Origin: Diploptera punctata
Lineage: Eukaryota; Arthropoda; Insecta; Blattodea; Blaberidae
Direction of reading: 5' to 3'
Length of the DNA: 64,000 nt
Assembly (NCBI GenBank): GCA_030220185.1
Contig: JASPKZ010009691.1
Coordinates: forward strand, 39,687-103,686
The notes below the pieces were generated by a model that saw nothing but the letters and a program-made list of their open reading frames with translations, had not been told where the DNA came from and did no database searches. Both the position numbers and the translations under genes were made by a program. Shown here piece after piece: positions 11,826 through 21,559 of the stretch. How positions within the stretch are numbered: position 1 is the stretch's first letter; the number at the start of each line of letters is the position of its first letter.

Positions 11826-13775
11826 ATGAGTTATCCCCCGATCCCCGAGGGAGCAATGATCTCCGATTTCATAGGAAGCAACTACAACCACATCGAGTTC
11901 ATCCAGTGGTAAAAGAGAAGGAATCGTCCCACAACATTTTCCCCGACTTCCGATGGAAAAACCTTAAGAATATCGCGATCCTCCAGTGGGAGAAGAGGAG
12001 AAAACGCCACAACATTTTCTACGGACCCCCGAAGGAAAACATTGAATAAATCCAAATCGTCCAGTGGGAGAAGAGGAGAAAACGTCGCACAAAAATTTTC
12101 TCGATTGCCGTGGAGAAAACTTGAAAATAATCGGAATCCTCCAGTGGGAGAAGAGGACAAAATGTCTCATACATTTTCCCCCGACTCCCGAGGGGAAAGC
12201 TTGAAAAATATCGGGATCCTCCAGTGGGAGAAGAGGAGAAAACGTCCCACAACATTTTCCCCGACTCCCGAGGGGAAAAAAACCTGAAGAATATCGGGAT
12301 CCTCCAGTGGGAGAAGAGGAGAAAACGTCCCACATTTTTCCCGACTCCCGAGGGAAAAAACCTCAAGAATATAGGGATCCTCCAGTAGGAGAAGAGGAGA
12401 AAACGTCCCACAACATTTTCCCCGACTCCCGAGGGAAAAAACCTCAAGAATATCGGGATCCTCCAGTGGGAGAAGAGGAGAAAACGTCCCACAACATCTT
12501 CCCCGACTCCCGAGGGAAAAAACTTGAAGAATATCGGGATCCTCCAGTGGGAGAAGAGGTGAAAACGTCCCACAACATTTTCCCCGACTCCCAAGGGAAG
12601 CACCTGAAGAATATCGGGATCCTGTAGTGGGAAAAGAGGACAAAACGTCTGATACATTTTCCCCCGACTCCCGAGGGGAAACACCTGAAGAATATCGGGA
12701 TCCTCCAGTGGGAGAAGAGGAGAAAACGTCCCACAACATTTTCCCCGACTCCCGAGGGAAAAAATCTTAAGAATATCGGGATCCTCCAGTGGGAGAAGAG
12801 GAGAAAACGTCCCACAACATTTTCCCCGACTCCCGAGGGAAAAAACCTCAAGAATATCGGGATCCTCCAGTGGGAGAAGAGGTGAAAACGTCCCACAACA
12901 TTTTCCCCGACTCCCGAGGGAAAAAAATCTGAAGAATATCGGGATCCTCCAGTGGGAGAAGAGGTGAAAACGTCCCACAACATTTTCCCCGACTCCCGAG
13001 GGAAAAAAACCTCAAGAATATCGGGATCCTCCAGTGGGAGAAGAGGTGAAAACGTCCCACAACATTTTCCCCGACTCCCGAGGGAAAAAACCTCAAGAAT
13101 ATCGGGATCCTCCAGTGGGAGAAGAGGTGAAAACGTCCCACAACATTTTCCCCGACTCCCGAGGGAAAAAATCTGAAGAATATCGGGATCCTCCAGTGGG
13201 AGAAGAGGTAAAAACGTCCCACAACATTTTCCCCGACTCCCCAGGGAAAAAACCTGAAGAATATCGGGATCCTCCAGTGGGAGAAGAGGTGAAAACGTCC
13301 CACAACATTTTCCCCGACTCCCGAGGGAAAAAAAACCTCAAGAATATCGGGATCCTCCAGTGGGAGAAGAGGATAAAACGTCCCACAAAATTTTCCTCGA
13401 CTCCCGAAGGGAAAGATTGAAAAATATCGGGATCCTCCAGTGGGAGAAGAGGCGAAAACGTCCCACAACATTTTCCCCGACTCCCGAGGGAAAAAACCTG
13501 AAGAATATCGGGATCCTCCAGTGGGAGAAGAGGATAAAACGTCCCACAACATTTTCCCCGACTCCCGAGGGAAAAAATCTGAAGAATATCGGGATCCTCC
13601 AGTGGGAGAAGAGGTGAAAACGTCCCACAACATTTTCCCCGACTCCCGAGGGAAAAAAACCTTAAGAAATCGGGATCCTCCAGTGGGAGAAGAGGATAAA
13701 ACGTCCCACAAAATTTTCCTCGACTCCCGAAGGGAAAGATTGAAAAATATCGGGATCCTCCAGTGGGAGGTTGGA
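11826..13775. repeat. 81-bp minisatellite array, about 23 units
   Basis: It has the same unit as 1806-2850. Measured spacing of the GGGATCC core between 13023 and 13429 is 81, 81, 81, 81, 83 and 80 bp. Left-edge units (11880-12150) are strongly diverged, the middle is homogenised, and the last units carry the agggaaagattgaaaaatat variant also found at the right edge of copy 1. Long open frames here on both strands are a by-product of the 27-codon period. Confidence 0.95.
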
Positions 13776-14264
13776 TTTCTGCGGACGAAACATCTAAATG
13801 CCACTAACAACTCCTAGAGCCTTCACAATAATCTCATCACATCATTAATGTACAGTATCTGCAATTCTCGGGTTATACTCCGATGTATCAGTATTATACC
13901 TATTCCTCTGTAACAGTAATTGTGTTGAAATCAGTTCTTTTCTGTATCACAGTCATCTCTATCATTAGGTACGTGAATAATTTTAAGCAACGACTTAGAG
14001 TAGTGTAAATATATCTTCTATGGATGTACTGTTAGTTCTGTCTGTATATAAACTTAATGTTAATAATTGTAAATAGTAACTTGAACTCTCGTAAATATAT
14101 GTTAATATAGTGTATAGTTAGGTTTAATTGTGTAACTTTATCGTAGTGTATATAAAGTGAATTGTTTAACTTTAGTTTAGATTTCGTAATATATGAATAT
14201 TATAAAGTTAACTTGTGTTTCATTTTATGATAAATACCCACTGTATTTATATTCTTGAGGTCTC
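13776..14264. other. AT-rich right flank of the minisatellite, copy 2
   Basis: It is nearly identical to 2851-3340. No gene or element terminus is visible. Confidence 0.6.
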
Positions 14265-14640
14265 ACCACGTAACCGAAAGGTTTAAGGCATGGTGCCTTG
14301 GTGCAGAGCTATGGGAGTTGCTCGGGATCGATCCTCGTGGGGAAAGAAGTTTTCTTGTGGAATTTCAGACAGTGTCCGACAGTCCGAAACCAATGTCATG
14401 AATAATTTGGGTAGCTACAATAAATAGCTGCTGCAGATTGAGAAAACAAGCTATAATGTGTGGGAAGCCTCATTTTGACCAAATATCACATATATATACT
14501 AGTGTATGATTGTTTACACAGTTATTAATATGTGTAAATGTGAGGCCAGCAGCTGGATTTAAGTGCAAGGACCTTCTAGGCCTTTCGCGCCGTGCAGTTT
14601 AATCCGGAAGGCACAGAGGAACAGCTCACTTCCCAGTAGC
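14265..14640 (+). mobile_element. SINE B-related relic, copy 2 counterpart
   Basis: It contains the same block order as 3341-3700, including aaggcatggtgccttggtgc and agctacaataaatagctgc. Confidence 0.8.
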
Positions 14641-14697
14641 AACATGGTTGCCGGATTATTCATTGTCAACGACTACTGAAGGTGTCGAATCATTTAA

Positions 14698-14912
14698 ATA
14701 TTAGTCATTAAAAATATCTCTGCAGGCGGAAGAATTAAGAAGCTCTGTTTGTTGCTACACGTGACGTCACATAAGGCAGTGTATACTGTCAGCGTCCCAC
14801 GTCCCATTCCCCTCTGCACTCATAGATAGCAGTGTCACGTGTTCTATTCCTGCATAAACACGATTGCAGTGCCCTCCGTCAACAACTGCGCTTACTCCTT
14901 AAACGGGTAATA
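14698..14912. other. 215-bp block absent from segmental copy 1
   Basis: Copy 1 reads catttaaatagcacag directly at about 3775; here catttaaata and tagcacag are separated by this block. It contains acgtgacgtcacataagg (a palindromic TGACGTCA core) and no tRNA box. Either it inserted here or it was deleted from copy 1; only short microhomology is present at the joints. Confidence 0.7.
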
Positions 14913-15134
14913 GCACAGTAATTTTCCAGAGCTCCCCTCCCAATCAAGTTCACCCGGTACTAATTTTCTTGCATTTTTGTTTAAAAATATGCAACATACA
15001 AAAATATATTTTTTTCAGGTTATTCTTAAGTTATGTGCATGAAAATTATGTCAATAATTTAACAAGTCTTTCTGAATAAATGACACTCTGGTTAACTTTT
15101 TAACATATTTCTTCATTAGTAATTTTAAAAAAAA

Positions 15135-15477
15135 TCCGATTTCCGATTGAGGGTCTTTCCACTTTTCAGCGGTTGCCCTTTTACCAGCCGGCTGCTGGCC
15201 CTTCACATCCACATGTGTCAATCACAGAGGTAGATGATCAACAGCCAGTGTAGGGGTGACATGTGGTTAGCATGTCGAGTCCCCCAGCCGTTATAGCTGG
15301 TTCCTCAACCTGGAGCCGCTACTTATTGTAGCTACCCAATTGCCTCACGATGCTGGGTGGGCACCGGTCCCATACTGGCCGAAATACCATGAGAAAATTT
15401 CTTCCCCCATGGAGACTCGAACCAGCGCAAGTCCCGTAGCTCTGCGCCAAGGCTTCCTACCTTAACCGCTCGGCTAC
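15135..15477 (-). mobile_element. SINE B, minus strand, truncated at the tRNA 5' end
   Basis: It is almost identical to the reverse complement of 4304-4652 but stops at cggctac, lacking the first about ten bases of the head. The matching site in copy 1 (near 3990-4040) has other sequence, so the insertion was accompanied by a small deletion. No clear target duplication is seen. Confidence 0.85.
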
Positions 15478-15894
15478 TTCTTAAAAATATTATCTTCGTA
15501 CAATTTTCTCAAAAACTGCTTATCCAAATGTTTCCAAAATTTAGTATGTTATTGTCCATAGTTCATTTGACAATAATATGGTTTGCTTGTGTTCAGATAT
15601 GGATTGTGATTTATTAAAAAAAATTCAAACCATTAATTTTTTGTTAAACATTTTGCAATTTTTATTTTATTTCAAACACTACTCTTTGTACAATTTAGAT
15701 GCATTCGAATACGTCTAACTTTACATTTTAGGAATTCTGTAAGTACGTACTAGACTTTTTATTTAGTTTTAAAAATATATCAAGGAGTAATTACTATAAC
15801 CAGGCATCCTTTCTTTATTAAATTAATATTAAGAAGCTAAAGCTGTTACTATGATTGAAATAAGTATGTTAAAGTACACTACTAAATTATTGTA
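15478..15894. other. End of segmental copy 2 and AT-rich spacer
   Basis: Similarity to copy 1 ends near 15690. The rest to 15894 shows no feature. Confidence 0.55.
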
Positions 15895-15920
15895 ATCAAA
15901 TGGTAAAGAGAAAAATTTAT

Positions 15921-15993
15921 GCCTGAACCGGGAATCGAACCCCGAACCTTCAGCTTTCCGTGCTGATGCTGTAACCATTGAGCCAATCCAGGC
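15921..15993 (-). tRNA. tRNA-like cloverleaf, left arm of foldback ii
   Basis: The 73 nt fold as: acceptor GCCTGGA with TTCAGGC (one G-T pair); D arm around GGCTCAATGGTTACAGC; anticodon stem TCAGC/GCTGA with loop ACGGAAA; T arm CGGGG-TTCGATT-CCCGG. The loop has C rather than U at position 33, which argues against a normal translating tRNA. A T-run (aaaaattt on the plus strand) lies just past the 3' end. It is probably a repeat component rather than a housekeeping tRNA. Confidence 0.6.
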
Positions 15994-16153
15994 TTCCTTC
16001 CCATCCAATAATGCTATAGCTATGTGGAGTCCCTTCATGTCTTCTTCAGGTAGAAGCCATTCATTGTGTATTTGTGAATGATGATTCATAGCATTTGAAT
16101 GTGGGACCAAGACAGTAAGGTAAAGGAAGGATTTATGCTTGGATGGGAAGGAA

Positions 16154-16226
16154 GCCTGAATTAGCTCAATGGTTAGAGCATCAGCACGGAAAGCTGAAGG
16201 TTCGGGGTTCGATTCCCGGTTCAGGC
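16154..16226 (+). tRNA. tRNA-like cloverleaf, right arm of foldback ii
   Basis: The acceptor GCCTGAA pairs perfectly with TTCAGGC. The D stem is GCTC/GAGC, the anticodon stem TCAGC/GCTGA with loop ACGGAAA (nominal anticodon GGA, non-standard C33), and the T stem CGGGG/CCCGG. After the 3' A comes tacatttttct, a Pol III terminator-like T-run. This is the better-preserved arm. Canonical pairing in all four stems suggests recent or constrained sequence. Confidence 0.65.
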
Positions 16227-16252
16227 ATACATTTTTCTCTTTACCATTTGAT

Positions 16253-16775
16253 CCTTTCTTTACCCTAACGAAATAATCTCTGTAATGAAGCTCCTATATT
16301 TACTCTATATAAATTTTTGTCTTGGTCATTTTCGGTGTCTTGTATATAGGAAGGATGAAGATTTGTAAAAAAAAAATTCATGAGAAGGAACTCAATAGGA
16401 ATTTACTAAAATAAAGCAGTTTGTTCAACGCCTAATAAAGTGAAGACTTGATTCTGTAGACGAAAGTTTCTCAATCTATGGAAGATAAAAGTGGATGTAA
16501 TGATGTTTTCACGTTTCGTGTTTTTGTAATGAATATTAGAGTCTCTAACAAACATTTGGAATGTAAACTGGAAAGTTTTCAGTCTCTCATCTGGAACGTG
16601 AGCCTATCTCTGTCTTTCTATGCAACACCGTGATAAATTCTAAACACACTAACTTTTTAAAAAAGCTAATTAATATATATAACTGTAACAAAGCTGTTTT
16701 AGTATCCATTGCTCAACAAACTGCTTCGATATAAGAATATAACGAAAATGCTAGGGTGAACTTCCCACGTGGACT
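16253..16775. other. No recognised feature
   Basis: Mixed AT-rich DNA with short ORFs only and no terminal repeats or tRNA boxes. Confidence 0.5.
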
Positions 16776-16779
16776 TCTC

Positions 16780-17062
16780 ATTAAAAAGGAAGAAAAAGAA
16801 AGGCAAAGAAAGAAAGATAATAAAAAAGATAAAGACATAAAAGAAAGAGAATTAATAATAAAGGGAAAGAAACAAAGAAATAGAGAATGAAAGAAAGAAG
16901 AGTGAAAGATGATGAAAAAAGAGAAAGATTGAAAATGAAAGAAAAATAAACAAATGAAAAAAGAAGGGAGGAAAGAAAGATCAAAGAAACAGAAGGATAA
17001 AGAGAAATAAACAAACCAGATCGAAAGTATAAAAGAGAAAGAAAAAAATAGAAATAATGAAT
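16780..17062 (+). repeat. Polypurine (GA/A-rich) tract
   Basis: About 280 bp are almost entirely A and G on this strand, built from irregular aaagaaaga and gaaagaaa phrases with rare pyrimidines. The complementary pyrimidine strand yields a low-complexity open frame rich in Ser, Phe and Leu that should not be read as a gene. Confidence 0.85.
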
Positions 17063-17099
17063 AAAAATAGGTATGCGAATTATTAGTTTTTATGTCACT

Positions 17100-17500
17100 A
17101 GATTGGCCGCGGTGGACTAGTGGTTATGCTCCTTGCCTCTAGTCCCGAGGGTCGCGGGTTCAAACCCGGCCGGAGTCGATGGATTGTTTTTAGGATGGAA
17201 AAATCCAAGGAGCAAGTCCTCCGGGAGGGACTTTAAGCCGTGGGTCCCGAGTCTGAAGAGTTTCATGTTCGTAAAAGATCCTTAAGCCTGAATAAAGAGG
17301 CCTCTAAGCAAAATTTACCGACATCAACGTCCTAGTAATACCTTAGTTGCCTTCTAGATGTCTCATTGTGTCGGTGTGTTGACCACATGTCTTCCATGAC
17401 ATCTGTGAGCAAATAAGGTAACTAAAAAATTAACTTGATCTAGTAACTCCTTACAAAGGAGAGGTTATGGCTCAACAATGGGCTACGCTATTATAGATAG
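17100..17500 (+). mobile_element. SINE D, plus strand
   Basis: It begins with the tRNA-like head gccgcggtggactagtggtt, then B box gggttcaaacccggccgg, then ggatggaaaaatccaaggag and gggactttaagccgtgggtc. Downstream it diverges from the copies at 20935 and 54045, especially after 17330. It carries A- and B-box Pol III promoter elements. Confidence 0.85.
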
Positions 17501-17529
17501 AGAGATAGAGTTCAAACAATTGCTTCGAA

Positions 17530-17895
17530 ATAGGATATAATAGGGTAGGTTTCACATGAGATTGTACGAAGTTGAAAGTAATGAGATGCCACTGTAGTTG
17601 TTGCAATCTGTTTTATCTCCTCTCTTATAGATTGGGACTATAATAGATTCTTTTCAATTTATTTCGAGGAATCTCGTTTTTCCAAAATTATACTAAGCAA
17701 CGACGTATCTTATTAAACGACTTTTCTCCCCCTGATTTTAACCGTTCTGCTGCATTCCTATCTAAACCTGATGCTTTATACATCTTCAATTTTTTTACCG
17801 CCTTTTCAACATCTATTGTACTTGGTTCTGTCACTAATTTTTCTGCTGTCAGTAATACCGAGGAAAAATAATTACGGAGAGGAATTAATTGCACA
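17530..17895 (-). mobile_element. RTE-like LINE, N-terminal RT fragment
   Basis: The minus strand reads VEKAVKKLKMYKASGLDRNA, then after a frameshift WKESIIVPIYKRGDKTDCNN and SGISLLSTSYN. These are reverse-transcriptase blocks just upstream of the catalytic palm in RTE-like elements. It may belong to the same family as LINE-1, whose other copies here preserve only the C-terminus. It is cut off at both ends. Confidence 0.85.
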
Positions 17896-17924
17896 AATTA
17901 ATTAACCATTTACTTAATTATGGA

Positions 17925-18110
17925 AATTCATGTTACAGTAGCGCATAAAATACGAACAAACAAACATGCATTTTTATATATAATATGTATTAGATTACGA
18001 TTTAAATGTATGATTATTTTTCTTTATACTTATTCAAATAAACATAAGAACACATTTAATTTATTTAGGCGTAGCAGCGCACGCCGGATATTAACTTGTA
18101 TTCTCATAAA
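17925..18110 (-). mobile_element. Repeat C fragment, minus strand
   Basis: The phrase tttaggcgtagcagcgcacg is the reverse complement of the start of the repeat at 22190 (cgctgctacgcctaaa), with the adjoining ttatgtttagttgaa-type block. It is a short truncated piece. Confidence 0.6.
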
Positions 18111-19239
18111 AATAACACTGAGTAACAAAAAATAAACCTTTTTTTTTTGTCAGAAAGAAAAATATGTGATTCTGATAGTAATTTTTCTCCTGAATTCAAA
18201 TATGATATCGGTTTTTCTCCATCACGCAAGGGTTCCGAGGGACTGGAATTCATAATTTCAGACACTTTAATATTTTCTACATTCATAACTACACAATATT
18301 CGAACATTCGGACTGACCTAGAAAGTAAGAAATGACGATTTTCTGCTATATTTCGCCTGTGGAGCATCCCTCTTGATGGTCCAACAATAATCGGCCAGCA
18401 TATTAGGATTCCATTTGCCTTGATATCTCTTCTCCATAGCTTAAACCATTTGAGTTAGCTCATTTGGTTTTATTCTACAATGGACGAAAAAACGTTTATT
18501 AAAAATAATTATTTAAATCCATTAATTGAAATTGAAATAAAAAAAAACTGTGGACGATGGAGAAATTCCGAATACATATTTGAAAACACGACAAAAAAAA
18601 CTGCACGAAGTACAGCTAATGGTACTCATGAGACAAAAATCATGTTGACCAGTGTAATTATTGCATATTAATGCGATTGAGTTAGCAGTTTTCTCTATTG
18701 ATTCCCTTCTACAAATCTTGGAATTTTACAACATGAATTACGAAACATTCTATCGAAATTATTTTACGTCCCTGAAGAGTTTTATTTTTATTTATAAATG
18801 TATTGAAGATGGATTTATAAACTGAACACAAAGAGATTCAGAAGACATCAGTTATCCTGCAGCAAACGACTGCAGGCAAGAGATCATTTGTACTTCTTTG
18901 AGAAGCCAGTTTGTGATTCGAATCGAGCGCTGTATTCTAGTTTATAGGATTTATTCAATATCACCTACTGCCTCACTCATTTTTCAACACTCGAGCCATT
19001 CTTCTGTAAAAGACTTAGGCTATTTTATGCCACTAGTGAATATTCGATCGGAGAACAAGTGACTTTTAGCATTGTGTTGGTCAATGTCATAACACACGTT
19101 CCCGCTACTACCAATTGCCAACACGTTTGCTCACGTATAAGTAAGTAGATTCTATTGCAAGAGTCCACCTACATTAGTTGGCAAGGTGAGAAAATGGGCA
19201 AGTAAATACACCAGATTAGTTTTGCGTTCACTTGTTTGT
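18111..19239. other. Unassigned DNA with one protein-like relic
   Basis: Most of it is AT-rich and featureless. On the minus strand at about 18361-18450 the peptide EKRYQGKWNPNMLADYCWTI followed by KRDAPQ is readable. It looks like part of a once-coding repeat, but I cannot name the family, and no frame continues. Confidence 0.4.
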
Positions 19240-19457
19240 TACCGGGTTTTGACTGTTTAACTCATGCCCCAAATGGGAGACATTGACCAATCACGTTTCA
19301 ATGATTTTTTATTTACAACCAATCACAATCGTGTTTCGCCTCGAATTTATCAATGAATGTCTATCATATTAAAGAAAGCACCTCCTTTTTAACATTCTGA
19401 ATAGACCATAGCATTATTTTGCAGTAACTGACTCTCTAAGAAATACGGCTACCAGAT

Positions 19458-19504
<47 letters not shown>

Positions 19505-19630
19505 CATGAATGTCAGCGGATACCGCATGCGGGAGATAATATAAAACATTTGTAGCAATTGATTATACCACCAAAAAAATGTCGCATTGTTGTAAGTATG
19601 ACAGTATGTACTATCATGTAAAAAATAGCG
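19240..19630 (+). repeat. Repeat J, copy 1
   Basis: It matches the reverse complement of 61440-62290, for example ttgactgtttaactcatgcc, acaaccaatcacaat, tttcgcctcgaatttatcaa and gcattattttgcagtaactg. A (TA)n run at 19458-19500 has expanded here. This copy lacks the 532-bp mariner-like insertion present at 61641-62172 and so shows the pre-insertion site near 19370. Confidence 0.8.
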
Positions 19631-20211
19631 TTTTTCCATTATAACTAACTAACTAACTCACTATCACTAACGAACCCGTAGGTTCATGGCCGCGCGGACA
19701 TACGCTTTCCATATATCCCTCTCCTGAGCCAATGTTTTCCAATCATCCCCTGTATAATCTACTTCCTTCAAATCATAGTTAATGTTATTCTCCCACTTCA
19801 TTCTAGGTCTACCAACTGGGCGTTTTCCCTCTGGTTTTCCTACAAGGAGCTTCCATGCACGTCTTTCATTCCCCATTCGTACCACATGTCCTGTCCATCG
19901 CAGTCTACGAGACTTAACTGTTGTCATTATATCTGGCTTTCTATAAAGATCATGTAATTCATTGTTATGCAGTCTTCTCCATTTACCTGTCTGTTCATCT
20001 CTCTTTGGTCCAAAAAATTTCCTAAGAACTTTATTCTCAAAATACTTGTAATCTCATTTCCTCCCTTAAAGTAAGAATCCATGTTTCGCATCCATATAAT
20101 ATAACTGGTAGAATAATAGTTTTGTATTTTTTCAGTTTAACCTTTTTTGAAAGGAGTTGGGATGTCAAGAGTTTCTGTAATGCATAATAACACGCATTGT
20201 TTTTCCATTAT
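19631..20211 (-). mobile_element. LINE-1, minus strand, 13-bp TSD
   Basis: The insert at 19644-20198 is flanked by gtttttccattat at 19631-19643 and 20199-20211. On the minus strand 19927-19667 is one open frame: SRRLRWTGHVVRMGNERRAW, KLLVGKPEGKRPVGRPRMKW, then INYDLKEVDYTGDDWKTLAQ and ending YVRAAMNLRVR. The 3' tail is (gtta)n, seen as aactaactaactaac. This is the best-preserved C-terminus of the family; the 5' end is truncated as is usual for LINEs. Confidence 0.94.
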
Positions 20212-20249
20212 TCCAATATTATTATTTTTTTGTTTCCTTTCTCGCTTTC

Positions 20250-20436
20250 TTTCGTTTACGCTGTTCTTTTTGTTTTACCTTTGTTAACCTTTTTATCTTA
20301 TTCACACATACAAACACAAGACAGGACACACACCCAGACGCAAGGCGGAGATTTAAAATCCCTTACCCCGCCGGGAATCGAACCCGGGTCGCCGGAGTGG
20401 TAGGTAGGGACTCTACCGACTACGCCACGGCGACGG
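20250..20436 (-). mobile_element. SINE F (tRNA-like), minus strand
   Basis: On the minus strand it starts CGTCGCCGTGGCGTAGTCGG, has A box-like GTAGTCGGTAGAG and B box GGGTTCGATTCCCGG, then a tail containing gtgtgtgtcctgtcttgtg. It is a single copy in this window, inferred to be a tRNA-derived SINE because the head does not close into a proper acceptor stem. Confidence 0.65.
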
Positions 20437-20854
20437 ACTCTGTTTGAAATTATGTTGGTTGCATAGAATGCCCCTTATATTTTCACGAGAACAGTCTCAA
20501 CAGCTTGGAATTAGCTGAAAGCGATGAGTTATTTTTAAGATTGAAGCAAGTGGATAAGTCCGTTATGCTTGGGCAATAGCACCTCACTTTCTATAAGATT
20601 ATCAAGTGAGATGGAAAATCGTGTTTAATACGCTTGGGAGGAAATCTAAAACCAGGAGAATACAGGCTGAATGCTCACTCACCGGTGTTTTCATTTCTAC
20701 GCAACCGTAATAAATCCTTAGTCAATATTTAAAAAGATAATGACTTGGTTACACAATCTACTTTTTCCTAATTTATTACTTACTTATAACCTACATTCTA
20801 ACGTGTAAGTGTTAAAAAGGAATCATTACACTTATACAGGGTGAGACATAAATA
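20437..20854. other. No recognised feature
   Basis: AT-rich DNA with no supported gene. It ends at the 3' tail of the minus-strand LINE-1 copy. Confidence 0.5.
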
Positions 20855-21505
20855 CTTGATAACTAATACACTGGCACTATCGAACGCGTAGATTCATGGC
20901 CGTGCGGACATAAGCTCTTCATACATCTCTATCCATCGGACGCGGTGGACTTGTGGTTATGCTCCTTGCCTCTGATCCCGAGGGTCGCGGGTTCAAACCT
21001 GGCCGGTGTCGAATGGTTTTTTAGGATGGAAAAATCCAAGGAGCAAATCCTTCGGGGGGGACTTTAAGCCGTGGGTCCCTGATGTCTGAAGATTCTCAGG
21101 GTCGTTAAAAGATTCCTAAGCCGAAATGTGAAAAGCCTCTAAGCAAATTTATACTGAATTTTCACGGTCCTAGTACTACCTTGTTTCCTAGATGTCAGTA
21201 TGAGGCGGAACGCTGACCACGGACCACTCATGACATCTATACGAAATCAAGTGTAACTATATTAGTGTGGTTCAAATTCTTCCCTGTAGGGGGAGAGCGC
21301 CTAAATCTCTGAAACACGGGCTTACAAGACAAGACATCTTTATCCTGAGCTAATATTTTCCAATCATTCCCTGTATAATCTACTTTCCTCAAATCATAGT
21401 TAATGTTATTCTCCCAACACATTCTTGGTCTACCAACTGAGAGTTTTCTCTGTGGTTTTCCTACAAGAAGCTTCCATGCACGCCTTTCCTTCCCCATAAA
21501 TACCT
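20855..21505 (-). mobile_element. LINE-1 3' end, minus strand, split by SINE D
   Basis: Pieces 21505-21346 and 20922-20855 together give GKERRAWKLLVGKPQRKLSV, GRPRMCWENNINYDLRKVDY and the degraded C-terminal codons with the 3' tail. SINE D interrupts it. Confidence 0.88.
20923..21345 (+). mobile_element. SINE D nested in LINE-1, plus strand
   Basis: The body at 20935-21333 has head atcggacgcggtggacttgt, B box gggttcaaacctggccgg and a 3' region ending aaacacgggcttacaagaca. Imperfect 12-bp direct repeats acatctctatcc (20923-20934) and acatctttatcc (21334-21345) lie in LINE-1 sequence. This is the only SINE D copy here with both ends and a target duplication, so it defines the element length, about 400 bp. 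Confidence 0.9.
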
Positions 21506-21559
21506 GATGGTTGTAAAAATAAATTTAACTCCTTTAGCATGGTATAAGTTAGTTATTTA

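Larger units (their letters stand above)
9757..15690 (+). repeat. Segmental duplication, copy 2
   Basis: It is collinear with 34-4235 in the same orientation. It carries more minisatellite units and three extra blocks: a LINE-1 insertion with target duplication (10326-10653), a 215-bp block (14698-14912) and a SINE B (15135-15477). The left junction coincides with the head-to-head LINE-1 junction near 9757. Confidence 0.85.
15895..16252. mobile_element. tRNA foldback element type ii with two divergent cloverleaves
   Basis: The outer inverted repeats read atcaaatggtaaagagaaaa on the left and its near complement ttttctctttaccatttgat on the right. Inside each arm is a full tRNA-like gene (15921-15993 minus, 16154-16226 plus) whose 3' end runs into a T-run. 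The 5' flanks of the two genes share ggatgggaaggaa in inverted orientation, and a 160-bp partly palindromic spacer lies between. The genes therefore point outward from the centre. No transposase or LINE-like tail is present. I do not recognise a named family with this layout. Confidence 0.88.

Noticed and set aside
11826..13775. CRISPR-like array
   Set aside because: Units are continuous with no unique spacers and the host is clearly a eukaryote.
12019..13817. Frames of up to 320 codons that look like a tandem-repeat protein gene
   Set aside because: The cause is the same satellite; unit-length variants of 80 and 83 bp break the frame, which a coding repeat would not tolerate.
15921..16226. 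Functional tRNA genes
   Set aside because: Good cloverleaves, but non-standard C33, inverted duplication and shared element boundaries make repeat-borne tRNA-like units more likely. They are kept as tRNA-like features with reduced confidence.
16781..17014. Ser/Phe/Leu-rich minus-strand frame resembling a membrane protein
   Set aside because: It is the complement of the polypurine tract; low complexity explains the hydrophobic look.
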